In this document: piece by piece, positions 1-9,446 of the stretch
Numbering within the stretch: the stretch's first letter is position 1
Layout of the letters: each line of letters starts with the position of its first letter
Position numbers and translations under genes: made by a program
Source: Bradyrhizobium canariense
GTDB lineage: Bacteria > Pseudomonadota > Alphaproteobacteria > Rhizobiales > Xanthobacteraceae
Length of the DNA: 64,000 bases
NCBI RefSeq assembly: GCF_900105125.1
Contig: NZ_LT629750.1
Coordinates: forward strand, 6,041,001-6,105,000
Direction: 5' to 3'
The notes under the pieces: model-generated
Told to the model about the DNA's origin: nothing
Seen by the model: the letters and a program-made list of their open reading frames with translations, nothing else
The model's database searches: none

Positions 1-285
1 ATTGTCGTAAAAGGCAATCAGCTGATCGGCATCACGAATATTGAAGACGAAGCTGGCGCCGACCACCAATAGCCCGATCCGCAACACGCGACCAAATAAC
101 GGCACGAAGAACCAGTAACAGACGTCGGTCACCAACTCGCGCTTGCGCCACCATGGCGTTCCGGGATTGCACGCCCAGAAGTGGCTGAGCACCGAAAACA
201 CCACAGCCACCACGATGGTAAGGGGAACCACTTTGGCGATCGTCTCACCAAGCATCCCGACGATTTCCAACACCACGTTCGACAT
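1..285 (-). CDS. sterol desaturase family protein, N-terminal part (cut by window edge)
   Basis: The reverse strand is open from an ATG at 285 to the window edge (95 codons). The product starts with a hydrophobic segment (about residues 4-30), then a basic WWRKRELVTD stretch, then a second hydrophobic region. This layout resembles the N-terminus of di-iron membrane sterol desaturase/fatty acid hydroxylase proteins of bradyrhizobia. The His clusters that would prove the family lie beyond the edge, so the assignment rests on the N-terminal pattern only. The gene runs leftward, divergent from the Tad cluster. Confidence 0.55.
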   Translation of the reverse strand, partial: MSNVVLEIVGMLGETIAKVVPLTIVVAVVFSVLSHFWACNPGTPWWRKRELVTDVCYWFFVPLFGRVLRIGLLVVGASFVFNIRDADQLIAFYDN

Positions 286-607
286 CACCGCCTCATCTGA
301 CCAGAGATATCAACGGTTACGCGTCCATGTTTAAGGAGCCATGAAGAAGACGCGGCGAACGTTGTTCACAATGCTCATGATGACGTGATCACAGCCTGTT
401 TCGCCTTGTAGCAAAGGCCTTAATCCGAAATTTACTCTGCTCGAGAGCAACCGATTCCAGCCGCGTTTTCGCCATCGAATTAACGACGCTGAAATTCGCC
501 GACCTTAGGGTGAACAACTCGTCGAAATAATCGGCGTTCAAGGCCGATTGTCGAAGGCCTCCGATCCCGGAGCCTTTTGTTTCCACCGCAAATGCGACGG
601 CGTACAT
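286..607. other. intergenic region, divergent
   Basis: About 320 bases between the leftward desaturase-like gene and a possible small rightward ORF. It should hold the divergent promoters. I see no convincing promoter box, terminator or conserved ORF. A 15-codon frame starting at 341 after AGGAG is the only near-gene signal and is too short to call. Confidence 0.5.
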
Positions 608-751
608 ATGCGTAAACCCGATGCCGCCTCGGCCGCGGCCAGAACAGTACCCTCAGCGGGCAACCGCAGTGAAGCGCCCGTGGAACTGGTCTGCCTGGCG
701 CTGGCCTTGGCGATTCTCGTGCTCGCGATGCGGATCGTGAGTATCTGGTGA
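608..751 (+). CDS. possible small single-pass membrane protein (47 aa)
   Basis: An ATG at 608 opens a 47-residue product: a polar N-terminal half rich in Ala, Arg and Asn, then one hydrophobic helix (about residues 24-44) ending in Ser-Ile-Trp. It lies 90 bases upstream of the prepilin peptidase and on the same strand, so it could be a Tad accessory peptide. It has neither the Flp pilin cleavage site nor the Glu-Tyr pair, so I do not call it the pilin. No strong ribosome binding site is visible. Existence and function are both uncertain. Confidence 0.35.
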   Translation: MRKPDAASAAARTVPSAGNRSEAPVELVCLALALAILVLAMRIVSIW

Positions 752-841
752 TCCTCGATGCGTTTCCCGATTGTTCATATCTGACAATTAAAATCGGGCG
801 ATGCTCCGACCTCGCGCCAGCAGCACGGGCTGTGTAATCCC

Positions 842-1366
842 ATGATCCTCGACATCGCTCGGCTTCTGCTGTTTCCGGCCCTGATGGCATTCGCCGCCGC
901 AAGCGATCTTTTCACCATGACGATTTCCAACCGGGTGTCGCTGGCCCTTGCGGCGGGATTCCTGGTTCTCGCTTTGTTAAGCGGCATGGGACCCTACGAT
1001 ATCGCCACACATGTGGGAGCCGGCGCCAGCGTACTCGCGGTCGCTTTTGCCTGCTTTGCCATGGGCTGGATCGGGGGCGGGGACGCCAAGGTCGCGGCTG
1101 CCGCAGCGCTATGGTTCGGCTTCGGCCATCTGCTGGACTATCTGCTCTATGCTTCGCTGTTTGGCGGCGTCCTGACGCTGTTGCTGCTCCAGTTCAGACA
1201 ATGGCCGTTGCCCTACGCCCTGGCCGGTCAGGCCTGGTTACTCAGGCTGCACGCCAAGGAAAGCGGCATTCCCTACGGCGTCGCGCTCGCCATTGGCGCA
1301 TTGATGATCTATCCCGACACGGATTGGATCAGGGTGGTCGATCTCGCTCACTTCGCCGTCCCCTGA
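842..1366 (+). CDS. cpaA: prepilin peptidase CpaA (TadV)
   Basis: A polytopic membrane aspartic protease of the A24 family that would cleave Flp-type prepilins and TadE-type pseudopilins before assembly. The product is 174 residues, normal for the short CpaA/TadV form that lacks the N-terminal methylase domain. The catalytic aspartates fit the ASDL motif near residue 22 and the GGGDAK motif near residue 81. Several hydrophobic helices surround them. It is the first gene of the Tad cluster and is followed at 1493 by cpaB. Confidence 0.9.
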   Translation: MILDIARLLLFPALMAFAAASDLFTMTISNRVSLALAAGFLVLALLSGMGPYDIATHVGAGASVLAVAFACFAMGWIGGGDAKVAAAAALWFGFGHLLDYLLYASLFGGVLTLLLLQFRQWPLPYALAGQAWLLRLHAKESGIPYGVALAIGALMIYPDTDWIRVVDLAHFAVP

Positions 1367-1492
1367 TCTCGCCGGATAAACCCGGCGTTAAGGCGATTTA
1401 GATACGCCTCATTAACCATGCTTTGACGAATAACTGGTCAACTCCCATCACGGCGACGGAAGCGTCGCGGCGTAATGTGGAAAGTGAAGCGT

Positions 1493-2284
1493 ATGAATAC
1501 CGCACGCATTGTCGTCCTGACCGTCGCTATCGGTGCTGGCGGCATTGCCGCGTACCTTGCGAGCGGATCCGACAAGCCGATTCCGCAGGCCGCACCGGTG
1601 GCGCAGCTGCAAACCGTGGATGTGCTGATTGCGAAGTCCGATATCGCACTCGGCCAGACCGTCAAGCCCGAAGACCTGCAGTGGCAGACCTGGCCCCAGG
1701 CGACCGCGAGCAACACTTTCATCCGCCGCAACGATCGCCCCGACGCCACAACGCAGATCGCCGGTTCGATCGCGCGCGCGCCGTTCATTGCAGGCGAGCC
1801 GATCCGTGAGCAGAAACTGGTCAAGGGCAATGGATCTGGCTTCATGGCGGCGATCCTGCCTTCGGGGATGCGCGCCGTCTCGACCGAAATCTCGCCGGAG
1901 ACCGCCGCCGGCGGCTTTATCCTGCCGAACGACCGCGTCGACGTCATTCTTTCGAAACACGAGAAAAATCCGGACCACGCCTCATCGAACGATGTGGTCG
2001 AGGCGGAAATCATCCTGACCAACATTCGCGTTCTCGCGATCGACCAGGCGCCGAAGGAAAAAGACGGCCAGAACACCGTGGTCGGCAAGACCGTCACGCT
2101 CGAACTAAAGCCCGAGCAAACCGCAACGCTTACCGCCGCACGTCAGGCCGGCACGCTGTCGCTGGCGCTGCGCAGCATCGCCGACGTCAATGCGGTCGCG
2201 AGTAACGCCGACGATCCAGCCCCCAAACGCAGCAACGGCATCAACGTCATTCGATATGGCGTACCGACCCAGACGACGAAGTGA
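1493..2284 (+). CDS. cpaB: Flp pilus assembly protein CpaB (RcpC)
   Basis: A periplasmic/inner-membrane Tad pilus component carrying a SAF domain, thought to support the secretin. The product (263 aa) has one N-terminal hydrophobic anchor, MNTARIVVLTVAIGAGG, followed by the SAF-type block VDVLIAKSDIALGQTV. An ATG six codons upstream at 1475 is also in frame; I prefer 1493 because the membrane anchor then begins directly after a short basic N-terminus. The stop at 2282-2284 lies just before cpaC, so the two are probably cotranscribed. Confidence 0.87.
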   Translation: MNTARIVVLTVAIGAGGIAAYLASGSDKPIPQAAPVAQLQTVDVLIAKSDIALGQTVKPEDLQWQTWPQATASNTFIRRNDRPDATTQIAGSIARAPFIAGEPIREQKLVKGNGSGFMAAILPSGMRAVSTEISPETAAGGFILPNDRVDVILSKHEKNPDHASSNDVVEAEIILTNIRVLAIDQAPKEKDGQNTVVGKTVTLELKPEQTATLTAARQAGTLSLALRSIADVNAVASNADDPAPKRSNGINVIRYGVPTQTTK

Positions 2285-2301
2285 TTAAGAGGACGACCGA
2301 C

Positions 2302-3771
2302 ATGAAATGCAGGGGAAATCAGCGGTTAATGCGGGCCTTTGTGGTTCGCGCGCTGTCATTCTCGGCCGTCGCGGCACTGACGCTCAACCCGGCCTTGACC
2401 CCGGTTGTGGCAGCCGACTATGGCGTCGCGGCGCAAGTCGCACCGGTCGCCGCCGACGGACAGATGAATGCGCGCTTCCTGTCGCTCGGCATCGGCAAAT
2501 CGATCGTTATCGATCTGCCGCGCGACATCAAGGATGTGCTGGTCGCGGACCCCAAGATCGCCAACGCCGTGGTTCGTTCCGCGCAACGGGCCTATATCAT
2601 CGGTGCTGCCGTCGGTCAGACCAACATCGTGTTTTTCGATTCCGCCGGCCAGCAGATCGCTGCCTATGATATCGCGGTAAAGCGCGACCTCAACGGCATA
2701 CGCGCCGCATTGAAGCAGGTGGCGCCGAACTCCGACATCCAGATCGACGGCCTTGGCGACAGCATAATACTGACCGGTACGGCGGCCACGCCGATTGAGG
2801 CGCAACAGGCGGGCGATCTCGCCGCACGGCTTGCAGGCGCAGCCGAGAAGGTCGTCAACTCGATCGTGGTCAGGGGGCGCGACCAGGTGATGTTGAAAGT
2901 CACGGTCGCTGAAGTGGCGCGTTCGATCGTCAAGCAGATGGGCATCGATCTCAGCGCCAATTTGAGTTACGGCAGCTCGGTCGTGACCTTCAACAATTCG
3001 AATCCGTTCACGGCAAACGGTGGCCCGCTGGTTTCCGGCAACGCCCTGACGACATCGTTCGGTTCCACGCCATCGGTCAGCGCGACCATGCGTGCGATGG
3101 AAAGCGCAGGCGTGGTTCGTACCCTGGCCGAGCCGAACCTGACCGCGATCTCGGGCGAGTCCGCGACCTTCATCGCGGGCGGTGAGTTTCCGATTCCCAC
3201 CGGCGTGACCTGCCAAACCACGGCGGCGGGATCGGTCGGGCAATGCGCCCCGTCGATCGGGTTCAAGAAGTTCGGTATCTCGCTCAATTTCACCCCGGTC
3301 GTGCTCACCGAGGGCCGGATCAGCCTGCGGGTGATGACCGAAGTATCCGAAGTCTCCACCGACAATTCGATCAACATCAGCGGAATTTCGGTGCCTTCGA
3401 TCAAGACTCGCCGTGCGGAAACGACGCTGGAGATTCCGTCGGGCGGCGCGATGGCGATGGCCGGCCTGATTCAGCAACAGCAAAAGCTGGCGATCAACGG
3501 ACTGCCCGGGCTGTCGACGTTGCCGGTGCTTGGGTCGTTGTTCCGCAGCCGCGACTTCGTCAACAATCAGACCGAACTGATGGTGCTGGTGACGCCCTAT
3601 ATCGTTCGGGCCGTCGCACCGAAGGATCTGTCGCGCCCGGATGACGGGTTCGCCGCGGCTGCTGATCCGCAAGCCGATCTCCTGGGCAGCATCAATCGCA
3701 TCTATGGCGTTCCGGGTCGCACCGAGCCGACACAGAATTATCGCGGCACCTACGGCTTTATTACGGACTGA
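2302..3771 (+). CDS. cpaC: type II/IV secretin CpaC (RcpA), outer-membrane pore of the Tad pilus
   Basis: Forms the outer-membrane channel for the Flp pilus. The 489-residue product begins with a signal peptide, then the pilus-secretin N-terminal domain (about residues 60-130, with IDLPRDIKDVLVADP), a BON-like segment, and the C-terminal secretin domain with VPSIKTRRAETTLEIPSGG and the end motif ELMVLVTPYIV. AGAGGA at 2289-2294 stands 7-8 bases before the ATG at 2302 and favours it over the in-frame start at 2281, which overlaps the cpaB stop. It lies between cpaB and cpaD. Confidence 0.92.
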   Translation: MKCRGNQRLMRAFVVRALSFSAVAALTLNPALTPVVAADYGVAAQVAPVAADGQMNARFLSLGIGKSIVIDLPRDIKDVLVADPKIANAVVRSAQRAYIIGAAVGQTNIVFFDSAGQQIAAYDIAVKRDLNGIRAALKQVAPNSDIQIDGLGDSIILTGTAATPIEAQQAGDLAARLAGAAEKVVNSIVVRGRDQVMLKVTVAEVARSIVKQMGIDLSANLSYGSSVVTFNNSNPFTANGGPLVSGNALTTSFGSTPSVSATMRAMESAGVVRTLAEPNLTAISGESATFIAGGEFPIPTGVTCQTTAAGSVGQCAPSIGFKKFGISLNFTPVVLTEGRISLRVMTEVSEVSTDNSINISGISVPSIKTRRAETTLEIPSGGAMAMAGLIQQQQKLAINGLPGLSTLPVLGSLFRSRDFVNNQTELMVLVTPYIVRAVAPKDLSRPDDGFAAAADPQADLLGSINRIYGVPGRTEPTQNYRGTYGFITD

Positions 3772-3786
3772 GGCGGGACAAAGACG

Positions 3787-4533
3787 ATGACGATGACAAT
3801 CAAAACACCCGTCGATCGCAATCGCGTCTTCCGCGTGGCGGGAGCGCTTGTCGGTCTTGCCGTTGCGCTGGGCGCCTGCACCCATACCAGCGACGAAGTG
3901 ACGACGGCGAGCATCCCGGACGATTATCGTCTGCGCCATCCGATCACGGTCCAGGAAGCGGACCGTTCGCTGGTGATCTTCGTCGGTCATGCGCGCGGCG
4001 GCCTCGCCGCATCCGATCGGGCCGATGTCATGGGCTTGGCGCAAACCTGGCGCCAGGAAGCGACCGGCCCGATCAACGCCGATGTGCCGGTCGACACGCC
4101 CAATGCCGCGGCGGCCGCGGACGCGTTTCGCGAAGTTCAGTCGCTGCTGACGGCGGGCGGCGTGCCGCCGCGCGGGATTGTCGTCCGCCATTATCACCCG
4201 AACGACCCGCGCCTGATGGCAACGATCCGGCTGACCTATCCGAAGATCTCGGCTGTCGCCGGGCCTTGTGGTTTGTGGCCTGAGGATCTCGGTCCCTCGG
4301 TCAAGGACAAGAGTTATCTTGAGAACAAGGACTATTATAATTTCGGCTGCGCCGCTCAGCGCAACGTGGCCGCGATGATCGACAATCCGTCAGACCTCGC
4401 GCAACCGCGGTCTGAAACCCCCGCCTACGCCGCACGGCGCTCGGAGGCCTTCGAGAAGTATCGCAAAGGCAATTCGACAGCGACCACCTATCCGGAAGCC
4501 GACAAGGCCAAACTCAGCGACACAGGCAAATGA
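3787..4533 (+). CDS. cpaD: Tad pilus lipoprotein CpaD
   Basis: An outer-membrane-associated lipoprotein that assists assembly of the CpaC secretin. The 248-residue product has a signal peptide ending in a lipobox (VALGAC, modified Cys near residue 31) and the CpaD core with a GCAAQRN(V/L)AAMIDNP segment near residues 187-202, which is the family hallmark. It starts 15 bases after cpaC and its stop overlaps the cpaE start by four bases (ATGA), which suggests coupled translation. Confidence 0.9.
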   Translation: MTMTIKTPVDRNRVFRVAGALVGLAVALGACTHTSDEVTTASIPDDYRLRHPITVQEADRSLVIFVGHARGGLAASDRADVMGLAQTWRQEATGPINADVPVDTPNAAAAADAFREVQSLLTAGGVPPRGIVVRHYHPNDPRLMATIRLTYPKISAVAGPCGLWPEDLGPSVKDKSYLENKDYYNFGCAAQRNVAAMIDNPSDLAQPRSETPAYAARRSEAFEKYRKGNSTATTYPEADKAKLSDTGK

Positions 4534-5798
4534 TCAGCTACGCCCGACAAAATTCCGACGAACAGCCGGACGTCACGCCGCCGCTCGCGGACGATCACAT
4601 CGCCCCGTCGCCGCGCGTGTCGGTGCAGGCCTTTTGCGAGACCGTGGAAACCGCTGCAGCCGTGCAATCGGCGGGCGAAGACCGCCGCCTCGGCAAGGCT
4701 CATTTGAAGATTCAGATGGGCGGCATGGCAGCCGCCATCGAGGCCTATCGTACGGCGCCGACGCCAAACGTGATCATCCTGGAAACCGAAGGCCGCAACG
4801 ACATTCTGACAGGCCTCGACCAACTCGCCAGCGTGTGCGATTCCGGGACCCGCGTCATTGTGATAGGCCGTCTCAACGATGTCGCGCTCTATCGAGAACT
4901 GGTGCGCCGCGGCGTCAGCGATTACGTGATTGCGCCGATCAACGCGCTCGACGTGGTGCGTTCGGTCTGCGGCCTGTTCTCGGCGCCTGAAGCAAAAGCG
5001 GTCGGTCGTATCATTGCGGTCGTGGGAGCCAAGGGCGGTGTCGGTGCATCCACCATTGCCCACAACGTGGCCTGGGCGATCGCACGCGACCTTGCGCTTG
5101 ATTCCGTCGTCGCCGATCTCGACCTGGCATTCGGCACCGCCGGCCTGGATTACAACCAGGATCCGCCGCAGGGTATTGCAGATGCGGTGTTCTCTCCCGA
5201 CCGCATCGACACGGCGTTTGTCGACCGCCTGCTGTCGAAATGCACCGACCATCTCAGCCTGCTGGCAGCGCCGGCAACGCTCGATCGGGTTTACGATTTC
5301 GGCGCCGACGCCTTCGATTCGATCTTCGACACCTTACGCTCGACGATGCCCTGCATCGTGCTCGACGTCCCGCATCAATGGTCGGGATGGGCGAAACGCG
5401 CGCTGGTCGGAGCGGACGATATTCTGATCGTCGCGGCGCCCGACCTCGCCAACCTGCGTAACACCAAGAATATCTTCGACCTGTTGAAGGCGTCTCGGCC
5501 CAATGACCGGATGCCGCTGTATTGTCTCAACCAGGTCGGCGTGCCGAAGCGCCCGGAAATCAATGCCAGCGAATTTGCCAAGGCCATTGAGACGCCGCCG
5601 ATCGTTTCTATCCCGTTCGATCCGCAAATGTTCGGTTCGGCGGCGAACAATGGCCAGATGATCGCGGAAATCTCCGCCAGTCACCGCGCCACCGAATTGT
5701 TTCTGCAGATCGCGCAGCGGCTAACCGGCCGCGGCGAGACCAAGAAGCCGCGTAACTCGTTCCTGTCGCCGTTCCTGGAGAAGTTGCGGGCAAAGTAA
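4530..5798 (+). CDS. cpaE: Tad pilus localisation ATPase CpaE (TadZ)
   Basis: A MinD/ParA-like ATPase thought to place the Tad machine at a cell pole. The 422-residue product has an N-terminal degenerate receiver-like domain (about residues 30-150) and a C-terminal ATPase with a deviant Walker A, GAKGGVGAST (near residues 166-175), followed by VADLDLAFGT. The start overlaps the cpaD stop. In the family the receiver domain usually lacks the phosphorylation site. Confidence 0.92.
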   Translation: MISYARQNSDEQPDVTPPLADDHIAPSPRVSVQAFCETVETAAAVQSAGEDRRLGKAHLKIQMGGMAAAIEAYRTAPTPNVIILETEGRNDILTGLDQLASVCDSGTRVIVIGRLNDVALYRELVRRGVSDYVIAPINALDVVRSVCGLFSAPEAKAVGRIIAVVGAKGGVGASTIAHNVAWAIARDLALDSVVADLDLAFGTAGLDYNQDPPQGIADAVFSPDRIDTAFVDRLLSKCTDHLSLLAAPATLDRVYDFGADAFDSIFDTLRSTMPCIVLDVPHQWSGWAKRALVGADDILIVAAPDLANLRNTKNIFDLLKASRPNDRMPLYCLNQVGVPKRPEINASEFAKAIETPPIVSIPFDPQMFGSAANNGQMIAEISASHRATELFLQIAQRLTGRGETKKPRNSFLSPFLEKLRAK

Positions 5799-5820
5799 GC
5801 CGTCCGCATGGAGTATCGTC

Positions 5821-7305
5821 GTGTTTGGTAAGCGTAGCGGAATAGAAAACGATTTGCGGGCGATGAAACCCGCCGCTGGCACGTTGGAACCGTCTTCCAA
5901 CGCGGCTGCGGCTGTCGCCGCCGTCTCGCGCGAAGCAAAGCCGCCCGCGGTTTCTTCGCCACCGCTTGCGCCGGCCAAGCCGGTTGCACCCGCCCCCGCA
6001 ATGGAAGCGCGGCGGTCGGATACTTACTACCAGGTCAAGGCGACCATCTTCGGCGCGCTGATCGAGGCCATCGATCTTGCCCAGCTCGCCAAGCTCGATG
6101 GCGAGTCGGCGCGCGAGGAAATCCGCGATATCGTCAACGAGATCATCGCGATCAAGAATATCGTGATGTCGATCGCCGAGCAGGAGGAACTGCTCGATGA
6201 CATCTGCAACGACGTGCTCGGATACGGCCCATTGGAGCCGCTGTTGTCGCGCGACGATATCGCCGACATCATGGTCAATGGCGCCGGCACGGTATTCATC
6301 GAAGTCGCCGGAAAAATTCAGCGCACCGGAATCCGCTTCCGCGACAATCAGCAATTGTTGAATATCTGCCAGCGCATCGTCAGCCAGGTCGGCCGCCGCG
6401 TCGACGAATCCTCGCCGATCTGCGACGCGCGCCTCGCCGACGGCTCACGCGTCAACGCCATCGTCCCGCCTCTGGCGATCGACGGCCCGGCGCTCACCAT
6501 CCGCAAATTCAAAAAAGACAAGCTCACCCTCGACCAGCTGGTCAAATTCGGCGCGATCACGCCGGAAGGCGCCGATATCCTGCAAATCATCGGGCGTTGC
6601 CGCGCCAATGTCCTGATCTCGGGCGGTACCGGTTCCGGCAAGACCACACTGCTGAACTGTCTCACCAACTATATCGACCACGACGAGCGCATCATCACCT
6701 GCGAGGACGCCGCCGAACTTCAGCTGCAGCAACCGCATGTGGTGCGCCTTGAAACCCGTCCGCCGAATATCGAGGGCGAAGGCCAGGTCACTATGCGCGA
6801 ACTGGTCCGAAACTGCCTGCGCATGCGACCTGAACGCATCATCGTCGGCGAAGTCCGCGGACCGGAGGCGTTCGACCTCCTGCAGGCCATGAACACCGGT
6901 CACGACGGATCGATGGGAACGCTGCACGCCAACAATCCCCGCGAAGCCCTGTCGCGCTGCGAGTCCATGATCACCATGGGTGGATTTTCGCTGCCATCGC
7001 GCACCATTCGCGAGATGATCTGCGCCTCGATCGACGTCATCATTCAGGCCGCGCGCCTGCGCGACGGTTCCCGCCGCATCACGCACGTCACCGAGGTGAT
7101 GGGCATGGAAGGCGATACGATTATCACCCAGGACCTGTTCATCTACGACCTGATGGGCGAGGACGCCAACGGCAACATCGTCGGACGGCACCGCTCAACC
7201 GGCATTGGACGGCCTCGCTTCTGGGATCGTGCGCGCTATTACGGCGAGGAGAAGCGGCTTGCCGCGGCGCTCGACGCAGCCGAAGTCGCCGGGAGCCCGC
7301 CATGA
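5821..7305 (+). CDS. cpaF: Tad pilus assembly/secretion ATPase CpaF (TadA)
   Basis: A cytoplasmic hexameric ATPase that powers pilus extension (and, in some Tad systems, retraction). The 494-residue product has an Ala/Pro-rich N-terminal linker (about residues 15-60), then the GspE/VirB11 core with Walker [10 protein letters not shown] at 268-276, an acidic CEDAAELQL box, and a GTLHANNP His-box. Translation begins at GTG 5821; no better ATG lies before the conserved region. Its stop overlaps the tadB start (ATGA at 7302). Confidence 0.95.
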   Translation: MFGKRSGIENDLRAMKPAAGTLEPSSNAAAAVAAVSREAKPPAVSSPPLAPAKPVAPAPAMEARRSDTYYQVKATIFGALIEAIDLAQLAKLDGESAREEIRDIVNEIIAIKNIVMSIAEQEELLDDICNDVLGYGPLEPLLSRDDIADIMVNGAGTVFIEVAGKIQRTGIRFRDNQQLLNICQRIVSQVGRRVDESSPICDARLADGSRVNAIVPPLAIDGPALTIRKFKKDKLTLDQLVKFGAITPEGADILQIIGRCRANVLISGGTGSGKTTLLNCLTNYIDHDERIITCEDAAELQLQQPHVVRLETRPPNIEGEGQVTMRELVRNCLRMRPERIIVGEVRGPEAFDLLQAMNTGHDGSMGTLHANNPREALSRCESMITMGGFSLPSRTIREMICASIDVIIQAARLRDGSRRITHVTEVMGMEGDTIITQDLFIYDLMGEDANGNIVGRHRSTGIGRPRFWDRARYYGEEKRLAAALDAAEVAGSPP

Positions 7306-8279
7306 AAATGCAAACGCTCGCGCTGGCCTTTCTCGCCGCTACTGCCCTCGGTGGCCTGGCATGGGTTTTTCTCTATCCCATCCTGTCGGGTGAGAGGAAG
7401 GCCGAGAATCGCCGCGCGTCGATCGCGCGATCCGAGCCGGCGGCCTCGCGCCAGACCGACAAAAATCAACGCACGCGCCGTGAACAGGTCGAAGGGTCGC
7501 TGAAGGAACTTGAGGCGCGGCGGAAAAAAGACAAGAGGGTGCCGCTGGGCGTCCGCCTGACCCAGGCCGGCCTCGACTGGACGACGCAGAAATTCCTGGT
7601 GATTTCCGGCATTCTTGCCGCCGTCTTTTTCGTGCTTGCGCTGCTGTTCGGCGGTGGACTGCTCGCTGCGATCGGCCTGGCTTTTGCCGGCGGATTCGGT
7701 CTGCCGCGCTGGGCGCTGAGCTACCTGAAGAAACGCCGGGAAAAGAATTTCCTCAAGGCGCTGCCGGACGCCGTCGACGTGATCGTTCGCGGCATCAAGG
7801 CCGGGCTGCCATTGTTTGAATCGATCAAGGTCGTCGCGGCCGATTCGCCCGACCCGCTGAGGAGTGAATTTCTGGCGATCATCGAGACACAGGCCATTGG
7901 CATGCCGCTCGGCGAGGCCTGTGCACGACTGTACGAACGGATGCCGGTGCCGGAAGCGAATTTCTTCGGAATCGTCATCGCGATCCAGCAGAAATCCGGA
8001 GGCAATTTGTCCGAGGCGTTGGGTAATTTGTCCAAGGTGCTCCGCGATCGCAAGAAAATGGCCGAGAAAATTCAGGCCATGTCGATGGAAGCCAAGGCGT
8101 CCGCGGGCATCATCGGCTCGTTGCCGCCCACCGTCATGCTGCTCGTCTACCTCTCGACGCCGGGATACATCTCGGTGCTGTGGACGCATCCGACCGGCCA
8201 GTTGATGCTGGTCGGTTGCGTGGTCTGGATGTCCATCGGCATCTTCGTGATGAAGAAAATGATCAACTTCGATTTTTGA
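7302..8279 (+). CDS. tadB: Tad inner-membrane platform protein TadB
   Basis: One of two inner-membrane scaffold proteins on which CpaF acts. The 325-residue product has an N-terminal helix, a basic cytoplasmic stretch, then a T2SSF domain (about residues 150-280; PDAVDVIVRGIKAGLPL and FGIVIAIQQKSGGNLSEAL are typical) and C-terminal membrane helices. It overlaps cpaF by four bases and is followed after nine bases by tadC. Confidence 0.92.
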   Translation: MKMQTLALAFLAATALGGLAWVFLYPILSGERKAENRRASIARSEPAASRQTDKNQRTRREQVEGSLKELEARRKKDKRVPLGVRLTQAGLDWTTQKFLVISGILAAVFFVLALLFGGGLLAAIGLAFAGGFGLPRWALSYLKKRREKNFLKALPDAVDVIVRGIKAGLPLFESIKVVAADSPDPLRSEFLAIIETQAIGMPLGEACARLYERMPVPEANFFGIVIAIQQKSGGNLSEALGNLSKVLRDRKKMAEKIQAMSMEAKASAGIIGSLPPTVMLLVYLSTPGYISVLWTHPTGQLMLVGCVVWMSIGIFVMKKMINFDF

Positions 8280-8288
8280 TGGTGCAGC

Positions 8289-9263
8289 GTGATTCAGTTT
8301 CTGATTGAAAAAATCCATGACGCGCACTTCATGACCATGCTGCTTGCGGCCCTTGCCGCGAGCGCCACGGCCTACACGCTGATTACGCCGCTGTTCGCGG
8401 GCGACGGTCTGGCCAGACGGATGAAGGCAGTCGCGAGCGAGCGCGAGCGGATCCGGCAACGCGAGCGCGAGCGCCTCACCAAGTCCGAGAAAGTGTCGCT
8501 GCGGCAGGCACCAAAGCAACTCGTCTCCAAGGTGGTGGACGACTTCAATCTCGGAAAATGGCTGGCGCAGGAGGCTGCGCGCGAGAAGCTGATCATGGCC
8601 GGCTATCGTGGACACGCGCCCTATGTCACGTTCCTTTTTTTCCGGCTGGTCACGCCCATTCTGCTTTTCGTGGCGTCGGTATTGTATGTTTTCGTGATCT
8701 CCCACATGCAGAAGTCGATGCCGGTCAAGATCGGCATATGCGTCGTAACAGCCTATCTTGGATTGCAGGCGCCGATGATGTTCCTCAAGAACGCGATCAG
8801 CAAGCGCCAGCTCTCGATCAAGCGCGCCTTTCCCGATGCGCTTGACCTGCTGCTGATCTGCATCGAGTCGGGCATGTCGATCGAAACCGCATTCCGCAAG
8901 GTCAGTATCGAAATCGTGACGCAGTCCGTCGCGCTGTCGGAGGAGTTCACGCTGACCACGGCCGAGCTCTCTTATCTGCAGGACCGCAAGGTCGCTTACG
9001 AAAATCTGGCCAAGCGCACTGGCCTCGAGGGCGTGAAATCGGTCTGCCTGGCTTTGCAGCAGTCGGAGCGTTACGGAACGCCGCTCGGCCAGAGCTTGCG
9101 CGTCATGGCGCAGGAAAATCGCGACATGCGCATGAACGAGGCCGAGAAGAAGGCGGCCGGCTTGCCGCCGAAGCTGACGGTGCCGATGATCCTGTTCTTC
9201 CTGCCGGTGCTGTTCGTTGTCATCCTGGGGCCGACCGCTATCAAGGTCATGGCGATGCAGTAA
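8289..9263 (+). CDS. tadC: Tad inner-membrane platform protein TadC
   Basis: Partner of TadB in the inner-membrane platform. The 324-residue product begins at GTG 8289, has an N-terminal membrane helix, a charged region rich in Arg and Glu (about residues 45-75), and a T2SSF domain (FPDALDLLLICIESGMSIE) with C-terminal helices. It is the last gene of the rightward cpa/tad run; tadD faces it from the other strand. Confidence 0.92.
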   Translation: MIQFLIEKIHDAHFMTMLLAALAASATAYTLITPLFAGDGLARRMKAVASERERIRQRERERLTKSEKVSLRQAPKQLVSKVVDDFNLGKWLAQEAAREKLIMAGYRGHAPYVTFLFFRLVTPILLFVASVLYVFVISHMQKSMPVKIGICVVTAYLGLQAPMMFLKNAISKRQLSIKRAFPDALDLLLICIESGMSIETAFRKVSIEIVTQSVALSEEFTLTTAELSYLQDRKVAYENLAKRTGLEGVKSVCLALQQSERYGTPLGQSLRVMAQENRDMRMNEAEKKAAGLPPKLTVPMILFFLPVLFVVILGPTAIKVMAMQ

Positions 9264-9338
9264 CGCCCGCAAGCGCGGTCTTCATAGCGGTTCGAGTAAA
9301 GGTCCGCCCCGCACGAGATGCGGGGGGAGGCCGGTTGG

Positions 9339-9386
9339 CACGAAGAAAACGCGTCAAAATCAGAAAACGAGGGCTCGGTTCTGATT
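9339..9386 (+). repeat. intergenic repeat fragment, GAAGAAAACGCGTCA family
   Basis: The segment carries GAAGAAAACGCGTCA, then CAGAAAA and GGCTCGGTTCTGATT. It aligns with the repeat at 27763-27829, which shares GAAGAAAACGCGTCA and GGCTCG at similar spacing. I recognise this as a dispersed, non-coding repeat of bradyrhizobial genomes. It lies between the convergent tadC and tadD genes, where an unlikely open frame runs through it. Confidence 0.55.
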
Positions 9387-9446
9387 TCCTTGGGGCTGAA
9401 CAGGCACCGGTCGGAGCTGGTCACACGTTACGAGTGATCGAAGCGA

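Noticed and set aside
341..388. 15-codon frame after AGGAG in the left intergenic region
   Set aside because: Too short, low-complexity (MKKTRR then Met/Thr), no downstream gene it could lead and no conserved feature.
2356..4197. 613-codon open frame on the reverse strand across cpaC and cpaD
   Set aside because: Antisense frame caused by GC-rich codons of real genes; product is Arg/His/Asp-rich with no domain.
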